The notes under the pieces: model-generated
What the model saw: the letters and a program-made list of their open reading frames with translations, nothing else
Databases searched by the model: none
Told to the model about the DNA's origin: nothing
Translations under genes and position numbers: made by a program
Shown: positions 1-5,542 of the stretch, piece after piece
How positions within the stretch are numbered: the first letter of the stretch is position 1
How the letters are laid out: every line of letters begins with the position of its first letter
Assembly (NCBI GenBank): GCA_002067555.1
Contig: MVQQ01000096.1
Location: 1-5,542, forward strand
From: Syntrophorhabdus sp. PtaB.Bin184
GTDB lineage: Bacteria > Desulfobacterota > Syntrophorhabdia > Syntrophorhabdales > Syntrophorhabdaceae
Reading direction: 5' to 3'
DNA: 5,542 nt

Positions 1-324
1 TGATTTTACCCGGTAGCCCACGGCGATAACGGTCTCCAGACTGTAATGCCGGAGGGTTCGTTGAACCTGTCTTGCACCCTCCCGGCGAACTGTTAAGTAA
101 TCCTTAATGGTTGCCGCCTGGGAGAGTTCACCTTCATCGTATATGTTCTTCAGGTGAATATTTATGTTCGCGATGGTTGTTTGAAAGAGCTCCGCCATCG
201 CCGCCTGAGGCATCCAGACTGTTTCACCGTCCATCCGTATCTCGATGCGGGTTTTTCCATCTTCCGTTTGATACAGCAGGAATTCACCGGTCTTCGGGAG
301 GTCGGGGACATCTCTTTTCGTCAT
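1..324 (-). CDS. rhuM: RhuM-family protein, N-terminal part (3' end cut by window edge)
   Basis: The first 108 codons of a RhuM-family protein (Pfam Virulence_RhuM), open to the left edge without a stop. The translation begins MTKRDVPDLPKTGEFLLYQT and contains the family hallmarks as I remember them: LLYQTEDGKTRIEIRMDGETVW (about 16-37, quoted here in two parts: LLYQTEDGKTR, IEIRMDGETVW), then QAAMAELFQTTIANINIHLK (40-59) resembling a helix-turn-helix DNA-binding segment, IYDEGEL (61-67), and HYSLETVIAVGYRVKS (93-108). Full-length members are usually around 330 residues, so about two thirds is missing. The start is fixed by a single in-frame ATG, an in-frame TGA upstream (357-355) and a GGGGAG site. 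Only one base separates it from the methyltransferase stop (TAATATG), so translation is probably coupled. RhuM was named from a Salmonella pathogenicity island; its biochemical role is not settled, but such genes are common within restriction-modification operons. The family call is strong; a function as DNA-binding accessory or regulator is inference. Confidence 0.9.
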   Translation of the reverse strand, partial: MTKRDVPDLPKTGEFLLYQTEDGKTRIEIRMDGETVWMPQAAMAELFQTTIANINIHLKNIYDEGELSQAATIKDYLTVRREGARQVQRTLRHYSLETVIAVGYRVKS

Positions 325-325
325 A

Positions 326-3300
326 TTAGATCTCCCCGGTATCCCACATTCTCTTCATGAACTCCTCCTCGATGAGGCGGACCTTCCATGTGTCGCCCTC
401 TTTCAGGAGATTGGGGAGGTTATTGCTGCCGTTCACGTAGATGGTGTCAAATTCGAAATCTCTCGTGCTGATCCGGTTCTTTTCGAACCATTCGTCAAGG
501 ATGAGGTTGTCCTTTTCAAGGTCGCCGGTGAGCTTGCGCCAGACGATGAGTATCTTTTCCCTTTGACCGTTGCCGGGATTCTGCGGATTCGCCGGCACCC
601 ATCCCTCCACCTTTCTGAACCACCAAGGACCGGTCGGGTCCTGGGAGAGCTTTCCCTCAAGGACCAGTCTTGTATGCTGGTCTTCAGGCAATTCCGGGTC
701 AATAAGGCGGGTGAAAACGGCATTGAAGGTCTGCGGCTGTGCTATATGGATCACCCTCAGGCCGATGAGGTAATTAAAGGTCTCGAGAAGGTCCACGGCC
801 CGCTCGACATACTCATCGCTACCGGGCTTCTTCACCTTCAGCGTGTAGGCCGTGGGGTCGGTAAAGGCGTCGATATTGAGAAGGGATTGACTGCCTCTCG
901 TCTCCACGTCAAGCAGGTAGTGGAGCATGTAGTCTTCCTTCAGGGAGGAGCTGCCGGCGATGGTTTCGGCACGCACAGGGTTCTCATCGAAACGAAGGTT
1001 GTTCAGGGTATCCTCGTAGGATTCAAGGCGGAGGTATTTAAAGCAGTGCGAAATGCCAGATTCACGGGAGGTAGGTTTGCCACCCTTCCACACCTCTGAA
1101 TAGACTGCTCTTTGGATTCTTGGCTTGAGTGCTGTATCAAAATGATTCCCTATTTCCACAAGGATATACCGACGATGAATCTCATCCTCACGATTAAGAC
1201 TAATAGCTGCATGTCCGGTAGTCCCTGACCCAGCGAAATAGTCAAGAATCGTGCAGCCAACTTCCAAGTTGCCAGTCACAATACGTATTGCATCTCTGAC
1301 AGAATAGAGAGATTTGGGAAAGGTAAATGGCGAGGTATCCCCAAACATGCTTTTGAGAAGCTTTGTACCATGGGATGCCGCGTCATAGGCTTTTCCAACC
1401 CAAACGCTTTTTGGCCTTACACCTTCCTTTATTCTGTCAATGATCTGAACCTTCCATTGCCCGCTCCGATTTTCAACTACTCTAATTTCTTTGGCATCGA
1501 GATGTTTCATGAAAGAAACCGGTGTTTTCCGCCAGACGCGTCTCTTGCCTTCACTGTCTATGGGAAGAATTCTGATAAAAGAGGTTTTCTCTTCCAAAGT
1601 GATCTCACCAGTATCTCTGTCGTAGTAAACCGGATAAAACGAATTGGGTCTCTCTTCGGGAGTTGAATAACCACCAGTTCGAAGAAAATCGCGCCATTTA
1701 TGGGCTCCATTTGAGTCTGTTTCCGCATATTGTGCTTTCTGTTCGTCGGTAAGCTCAAAAAAACCTATGTCTGTTCCAGTAGGGGAAACTCCATAGAATT
1801 GAAGATACTCATGACAAGTTGCCAAGAAATTGTCGTTTGTTCTGCCCGACGGTTTTGTTTCTACAACCAGTGTTCCAAGTCGATTGTCCATACCGAATAG
1901 CACGTCGAGAACATGGACAAGAGTTGGTTGTTCGAGGTCATCGATAGCTGCCGATAAAACACCGGTCGCCTTTAGCAGCTTAAGACTCCTGGAAACGGAG
2001 TTAGACACCATTGTTGCCCAAGAAGAGTGTTTATATTCATTCTTGTAGACAAAGGCTGCTTCATTCGTATTGTACGGAGGGTCAATATATACATACTCAA
2101 TCTGTTTCCCGTACCGAAGATCCAGAAAAGATAGCGCCTGAGAATTCTCCGATTGTATCATCAGACCATCGCATTTCTCGTCGAGGCCTTCAATGGTTCC
2201 GATAAGTCGTGTTTTCCATTCATCACTGAAGAACCGGGTGTCCACTACGAGTTTGTCGTTAGCCTTCAGGAACCCAACAGTCAAGGGTCTGGAGTATCCC
2301 GGCCCGGCAAGATCACCTTTTATCTCATCAATCGCAAAAAGTTTAACCCACTCATCGTGCTGTGCCTCGTTGGCTGCTATCTCCGGGTACAGTTCCTCGG
2401 GAATGCGGTCGAGGGTAATGCAGTAGTTTGTCTCCACCACAAACTTCTTCTTCAGCCACAGCTTCTTTTGGAAATCCTCGAGCTGGGCGAGGAAGTCGAT
2501 GAGCTTGCCGGCGATCTTCCGTAAGACCTTTATCTTCGAGAGGTAGCTCTCCGTGGCAGGAGCGTCGGCGTTCTCAATGTCATCGAGATGCATCACCTCG
2601 TTCTTGATATAGAAATCAAGCTCCCGCCGCAGGAAGCCGCCGAGGTCTTTGTGGATGAAATAGTCCTTTGTGTTCCGGGCCGTGTACTGGTTGATGTATT
2701 TCGCCAGCAGGGGACGTTTCCTGTCGGTTTCCGTGGGGGAGGGGATGGTGAGTAACCGAATAAATGCCTCAGATCCGTCGTCCTCTCCCGCCTGTGCTTT
2801 GAGGTGCGAGAGGATCGTTTCGACGGCTTCGGCGTTACGCTTCTCCCGCCAGGTGCCTTCCTGTCCGGTCTTCTCCGGGTCCGGGCGGTATTCAAAGTTG
2901 ATCGTCAGCTCACCTGCGGCGTTTGTCTCGACGGGTTTCTCTTTGTGGATGATGAAGTACCGTTTCGTGGCATCTGTGGCCTTGATGTTGCCATGCTCAC
3001 CCTCCGTCGCCTCGACGACGCGGAAATGGACCCTGAGGCCATCGGGCACATCTTTCCCGGTGATGCCGAAAAGCCCGCCCTTGTCGCCCTCCTTTTCCTT
3101 GAGGTTCCTCTCCATCTGCGTTCGCGCGGCATGAGAAAGATTGAAGGTAAAGGTGTTGAAGTATTCCGAAGTCTTGATATAGTACTGGTCGGCATTCGCC
3201 CAGTGTAGTTTGACCTCTTCTCCATTGTAGGGGATTGCGAAGGGGGCGGCCCTCCCCGGTGTCTCCCGGGCGTAGTAGCGGCGGGAGATGAAGTCGCCGT

Positions 3301-3679
3301 CGTCATAGTAGCGCTCGAAGAAGCGGTAGAGGTGGTCGTAGATGTCGGCCTCCGCCGAGGCGGAATCCGCTGCCGCTTCATAGCGCCGGCGGGCCTCTTT
3401 CACGGGTTCGGTCTGTTCCGGATCGGGGGCTCCGAATTTCTTCGCCGTCTCGATGGCCTCGTCTATCCTTGCCTTCAACGCCTCTTTATGTGCCTGATCT
3501 GTCTGTCCAAAGGCTTCCTCAACAATGCCGAGCAGATCGTTGTCGATGAACTCGGAGACCTGGCGGGCCTTTGCGTGCATGATCCGATAAAAACCGAAAT
3601 CAAGGTCCGGCTGGTCAAGCTGAAAAAGCTCCTTCAGTTTTTTAAGGAGACGGTTGCGAAGCTGTTCCGTCGTCGGCAT
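326..3679 (-). CDS. Long type III Mod-like site-specific DNA methyltransferase, probable adenine-N6
   Basis: This is a complete 1117-residue DNA methyltransferase expected to move a methyl group from S-adenosylmethionine to adenine N6 in a specific DNA site. Motif IV, DPPYNT (residues 533-538), precedes motif I, ILDYFAGSGTTG (811-822), the order of the beta class that includes type III Mod subunits. Other Mod-like elements are SAAIDD (576-581), HEYLQFYG (623-630) and a motif X-like FPKSLYSVRDAIRI (787-800). The region from about 600 to 785 should hold the target recognition domain. All catalytic motifs look intact. Ordinary type III Mod proteins have roughly 600-700 residues; here about 480 extra N-terminal residues, including a conserved-looking aromatic/acidic patch YDHLYRFFERYYDDGDF (114-130), and about 250 C-terminal residues flank the core. 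The start at 3679 is firm: an in-frame TGA lies two codons upstream (3685-3683) and a GGGGAG site is six bases away. The stop is TAA. The gene sits between the helicase and RhuM genes in one operon. BREX type 3 PglXI is an alternative family label. The catalytic core is AT-richer than the ends. Confidence 0.93.
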   Translation of the reverse strand: MPTTEQLRNRLLKKLKELFQLDQPDLDFGFYRIMHAKARQVSEFIDNDLLGIVEEAFGQTDQAHKEALKARIDEAIETAKKFGAPDPEQTEPVKEARRRYEAAADSASAEADIYDHLYRFFERYYDDGDFISRRYYARETPGRAAPFAIPYNGEEVKLHWANADQYYIKTSEYFNTFTFNLSHAARTQMERNLKEKEGDKGGLFGITGKDVPDGLRVHFRVVEATEGEHGNIKATDATKRYFIIHKEKPVETNAAGELTINFEYRPDPEKTGQEGTWREKRNAEAVETILSHLKAQAGEDDGSEAFIRLLTIPSPTETDRKRPLLAKYINQYTARNTKDYFIHKDLGGFLRRELDFYIKNEVMHLDDIENADAPATESYLSKIKVLRKIAGKLIDFLAQLEDFQKKLWLKKKFVVETNYCITLDRIPEELYPEIAANEAQHDEWVKLFAIDEIKGDLAGPGYSRPLTVGFLKANDKLVVDTRFFSDEWKTRLIGTIEGLDEKCDGLMIQSENSQALSFLDLRYGKQIEYVYIDPPYNTNEAAFVYKNEYKHSSWATMVSNSVSRSLKLLKATGVLSAAIDDLEQPTLVHVLDVLFGMDNRLGTLVVETKPSGRTNDNFLATCHEYLQFYGVSPTGTDIGFFELTDEQKAQYAETDSNGAHKWRDFLRTGGYSTPEERPNSFYPVYYDRDTGEITLEEKTSFIRILPIDSEGKRRVWRKTPVSFMKHLDAKEIRVVENRSGQWKVQIIDRIKEGVRPKSVWVGKAYDAASHGTKLLKSMFGDTSPFTFPKSLYSVRDAIRIVTGNLEVGCTILDYFAGSGTTGHAAISLNREDEIHRRYILVEIGNHFDTALKPRIQRAVYSEVWKGGKPTSRESGISHCFKYLRLESYEDTLNNLRFDENPVRAETIAGSSSLKEDYMLHYLLDVETRGSQSLLNIDAFTDPTAYTLKVKKPGSDEYVERAVDLLETFNYLIGLRVIHIAQPQTFNAVFTRLIDPELPEDQHTRLVLEGKLSQDPTGPWWFRKVEGWVPANPQNPGNGQREKILIVWRKLTGDLEKDNLILDEWFEKNRISTRDFEFDTIYVNGSNNLPNLLKEGDTWKVRLIEEEFMKRMWDTGEI
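332..337 (-). promoter_or_regulatory. Ribosome binding site of the RhuM gene, inside the methyltransferase 3' end
   Basis: Read on the minus strand, the sequence ACCGGGGAGATCTAATATG places GGGGAG seven bases before the RhuM ATG at 324. The site overlaps the last codons of the methyltransferase, whose TAA stop is one base from the ATG. This arrangement supports coupled translation and tight co-expression of the two proteins. Confidence 0.75.
1090..2260 (-). other. AT-richer segment covering the methyltransferase catalytic and target-recognition core
   Basis: Hand counts of eleven 60-base lines between 1141 and 2160 gave 38-50% GC, mostly 42-45%. Lines in the flanking parts of the same gene gave 53-58% (lines starting 361, 781, 961, 2341, 2521), and one near 3241 gave 73%. 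The segment encodes roughly residues 474-863, which include DPPYNT, the expected target recognition region and FAGSG. The edges are gradual over about 100-200 bases, so the limits are approximate. The pattern suggests that the core was exchanged by recombination, or that it evolves under different constraint. The reading frame is unbroken throughout. Confidence 0.6.
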
Positions 3680-3685
3680 AACTCA

Positions 3686-3691
3686 CTCCCC
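3686..3691 (-). promoter_or_regulatory. Ribosome binding site of the methyltransferase gene
   Basis: Read on the minus strand, GGGGAG lies six bases before the ATG at 3679. It sits inside the 17-base gap after the helicase stop. With the in-frame TGA at 3685-3683 it fixes the start of the methyltransferase. No promoter-like sequence fits in the gap, so the gene depends on upstream transcription. Confidence 0.8.
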
Positions 3692-3696
3692 TGCGG

Positions 3697-5542
3697 CTAG
3701 ATTACACTCCATCTGATGGCAAAGAGAGGCGTGACCGTTGTCCTCTGTTCCATGCGTCTGACAAGCTTCTCCACCAGATGGTCCCTCTTTGCAGCGATTT
3801 CGTCTTCTGTATCGAATATCTTTTCCCGGAGGCCACGCTTCTTGCGTTCCAGCCCGGCTATCTGTTCCTGTATGCCGCGCTGCTCTTCAATTGTGGCGGC
3901 CTGGCGGCTCCTCCGTTGGAAATCCCGTACCTGACGTTTTACATCATCCAGTTCCTTCTGTACAGCCATTTCCATGTCGTCAGCCCATTTGTCGAGTTGG
4001 CGGCAGGCCTCGCTGAAATACCTGTTGTTCTCTTCGAGGTTGCGGGCTATGGTTGCCTCCACGTATCTCGTGCTGTCCGCACTGAGACGTTCCCCGATGG
4101 ATTCCGGGAGGACATCCACCGGCCCCGTCCGGCCCGCACAGCCGAACAGCTTCTCGCACGTCTCCTGATCGATGTTGCCGCCGGCGTCGTCAACGGCGCT
4201 GAAGAGGAGGTATTCCTCCGCTTCAAATGACTCTATGCGGAGATGGCAGAGGGTGAGCCAGCCCGACCGGCCCTTGAGTTCTTCCACCACGGAGACCTTC
4301 ACGGGATGGTTGCTTATGTCAAACCTCACCTCCCCGAGGGGACATTCCCGCGTTGCACCTTGAACGATGACGTGCTCGCCGAGGGGATGGCTCAGACGAT
4401 AGAGATATTCACCGGGTATGTTTTCCCTGATCCTGGATATCATGTGATACCGTCCCGGTGATACCCCGGAAAGAGGCGGCGCATTGAGCATGAATGACAG
4501 GTCGTCATCGTCGAAAGAAGCATGTTCAGACAGGACATGCTTCGTGAGGTCCCAGAAGAGTCGGCCGATCCGGTCGAGCGCTTCTGTGGCCCCCGAGAGG
4601 TTCACCTTGAGCCGGGCATGAACGTCCTCATCGAAATTCTCCAGGAGGAGTCTTCTCGTATCCCGCATGCGCGTCTCGATCTGATCGTCAAGCTCAGCCT
4701 GCAGACCTGCAAAGGCCATTCGAATCTCTTCTTCGCTGCGGCACTGCTGGTAGATGTCCAGGATGCGGCGTTCAAAATCGACCCCTGACTCGATGGAGCC
4801 GAGGACATCGTCGGAGGCGCCGAAGACGCCCCGGAAGAGGTTGAACTTGCGGTCCAGCAGCTCATACACCCTCCGGTCCGCCTCGTTGCTCTCGTTCAGG
4901 AAATTGATCACGACAACGTCGTGCTTCTGACCGTACCTGTGGCATCGTCCTATCCGTTGCTCTATCCTCTGCGGGTTCCAGGGAAGGTCGAAGTTAATGA
5001 CCGCCGAGGAGAACTGCAGATTAAGACCCTCCGCACCAGCCTCCGTGGCGATCAGGATGTCGGCGTCTGATCGAAAACGGTCTATGATGGCTGCCCGGAG
5101 GTCAACCTGCCTGGATGTGCCGGCACGCCCTGTGTCACGGTTGGCGGCGAGCCACTCATTGTAGATCTGCCCGGACGCATCGTCTTTATTGGTGCCGTTG
5201 AAGGTGAGCACCCGGCTCAAATACCCGTTGGCCTCCAAGAACTCCTTCAGCCAGGCCTGTGTGCGCCTCGACTCTGTGAAAACTATTACCTTTTTCGCGG
5301 CACCCATCTCCTCCATTTGTGCGAAACCGGTCTCCAGGGCCGTCAGGAGGGCCGTCGCTTTTGTATCGAAACCAATCCTCCGGGCCAGCCTGATATAATC
5401 GTCAAGCTCATCGATCTCGCGGGTAAGCCCGGCATAATCAATCATCCGCCGCTCAGGTCCCGAGGATACATCCGGGGGTGCGTCGGCGGTGTCTGCGGTG
5501 GAGTCTTCGGCATCCTCAAGGAGCTCGTCGAGAAGATCGTCG
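3697..5542 (-). CDS. SNF2/RapA-type DEAD/DEAH helicase, C-terminal part (5' end cut by window edge)
   Basis: This is the C-terminal portion of a superfamily 2 helicase/translocase of the SNF2/HepA-RapA type, which uses ATP to move along or remodel DNA-protein complexes. The frame is open from the right edge to a TAG stop at 3699-3697. A methionine at 5445 is not the start, because 32 further in-frame codons without a stop lie upstream. Counting residues from that methionine, the second RecA lobe is clear: motif IV-like KKVIVFTESRRT (51-62), motif V ILIATEAGAEGLNLQ (130-144) and motif VI QRIEQRIGRCHRYGQ (159-173) with its arginine fingers. The first lobe (Walker A, DEAH) must lie beyond the edge. 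An acidic, Asp/Glu-rich linker (5541-5446) precedes the second lobe. Residues about 220-465 form an accessory region I cannot assign, followed by a long charged predicted coiled coil (about 467-567) and a short hydrophobic C-terminus ending in FAIRWSVI. The gene lies 17 bases upstream of the methyltransferase and is surely co-transcribed with it. Helicase class is firm; the system it belongs to (type III-like R-M, BREX-3 BrxHII-like or DISARM DrmD-like) is not resolved. Confidence 0.93.
   Translation of the reverse strand, partial: DDLLDELLEDAEDSTADTADAPPDVSSGPERRMIDYAGLTREIDELDDYIRLARRIGFDTKATALLTALETGFAQMEEMGAAKKVIVFTESRRTQAWLKEFLEANGYLSRVLTFNGTNKDDASGQIYNEWLAANRDTGRAGTSRQVDLRAAIIDRFRSDADILIATEAGAEGLNLQFSSAVINFDLPWNPQRIEQRIGRCHRYGQKHDVVVINFLNESNEADRRVYELLDRKFNLFRGVFGASDDVLGSIESGVDFERRILDIYQQCRSEEEIRMAFAGLQAELDDQIETRMRDTRRLLLENFDEDVHARLKVNLSGATEALDRIGRLFWDLTKHVLSEHASFDDDDLSFMLNAPPLSGVSPGRYHMISRIRENIPGEYLYRLSHPLGEHVIVQGATRECPLGEVRFDISNHPVKVSVVEELKGRSGWLTLCHLRIESFEAEEYLLFSAVDDAGGNIDQETCEKLFGCAGRTGPVDVLPESIGERLSADSTRYVEATIARNLEENNRYFSEACRQLDKWADDMEMAVQKELDDVKRQVRDFQRRSRQAATIEEQRGIQEQIAGLERKKRGLREKIFDTEDEIAAKRDHLVEKLVRRMEQRTTVTPLFAIRWSVI
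3745..4047 (-). other. Predicted coiled-coil tail of the helicase
   Basis: This part of the helicase gene encodes about 100 residues very rich in Glu, Lys, Arg and Gln with few helix breakers, for example EEQRGIQEQIAGLERKKRGL, with spaced hydrophobic residues compatible with heptads. It lies just before the C-terminus and could mediate self-association or contact with the methyltransferase encoded next to it. The coiled-coil assignment is by eye, without a heptad score. Confidence 0.6.

Noticed and set aside
563..1099. Plus-strand open frame of 178 codons
   Set aside because: It lies wholly antisense to the methyltransferase C-terminal region, has no recognisable domain, and the opposite frame has clear family motifs. 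It is a shadow frame.
2804..3208. Plus-strand open frame of 134 codons, with overlapping frames on both strands nearby
   Set aside because: The region is GC-rich, which removes stop codons from all frames. The methyltransferase frame runs through without interruption and explains the region; the others are Arg/Ser/Pro-rich shadows.
3332..3700. Plus-strand open frame of 122 codons antisense to the methyltransferase start
   Set aside because: Its protein has no recognisable motif and it spans the intergenic ribosome binding site of the real gene. It is antisense to a well-supported coding start.
3778..4230. Plus-strand open frame of 150 codons with hydrophobic stretches that resemble membrane segments
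   Set aside because: It is antisense to the charged coiled coil of the helicase; complementing Glu/Lys-rich codons gives Phe/Leu-rich ones, so the hydrophobicity is an artefact.
5443..5445. ATG at 5445 as the start of a short helicase-like gene
   Set aside because: The frame stays open upstream to the edge with a sequence typical of the linker between the two helicase lobes, and a helicase lacking its first lobe would be non-functional. The protein is simply cut by the window.
326..5542. Assignment as BREX type 3 (pglXI/brxHII) or class 1 DISARM (drmMI/drmD)
   Set aside because: No other component of either system is in the window. The order of helicase and methyltransferase differs from canonical BREX-3, and the DPPY beta-class enzyme does not resemble the methylase domain type I associate with DrmMI. 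The labels would be guesses, so no symbols were given.
1..5542. CRISPR arrays, tRNA, insertion sequences, terminal inverted repeats or simple-sequence phase-variation tracts
   Set aside because: Reading both strands, I found no regularly spaced repeats, no transposase motifs, no long inverted repeats and no long mono- to tetranucleotide tracts such as those that switch some type III mod genes.

Overview
The window is a segment of one co-directional operon on the minus strand, so transcription runs from the right edge to the left edge. It holds three protein genes and almost no intergenic DNA. In transcription order they are: (1) the C-terminal part of a SNF2/RapA-type superfamily 2 helicase, cut by the right edge; (2) a complete 1117-residue DNA methyltransferase of the type III Mod / beta-class adenine type; (3) the first 108 codons of a RhuM-family protein, cut by the left edge. 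The gaps are 17 bases and 1 base, and each downstream gene has its own good ribosome binding site. I see no tRNA, rRNA, CRISPR array, insertion sequence, promoter or terminator; the operon promoter and end both lie outside the window.

The gene content indicates a bacterial (less likely archaeal) accessory region of the restriction-modification or phage-defence kind. A long Mod-like methyltransferase next to a SNF2 helicase occurs in several defence contexts (type III-like R-M clusters, BREX type 3, class 1 DISARM), and RhuM genes are often inserted in R-M operons. The window does not show which system this is: no nuclease, PglZ, BrxC, DrmA/B or Res subunit is visible. The likely model is that the methyltransferase marks host DNA at a specific site, the helicase acts as an ATP-driven translocase on unmodified DNA, and any effector lies outside the window. 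RhuM has no settled biochemical role.

The most distinctive sequence signal is compositional. The central third of the methyltransferase gene, about 1090 to 2260, is clearly AT-richer (38-50% GC in the 60-base lines I counted) than the rest of the window (mostly 53-58%, up to 73%). It coincides with the catalytic and target-recognition core, which suggests mosaic replacement of the specificity-determining part.

The organism cannot be named. Overall GC in the mid-50s and strong GGGGAG Shine-Dalgarno sites fit many Gram-negative lineages, Deltaproteobacteria-like groups among them, but this is a weak inference.
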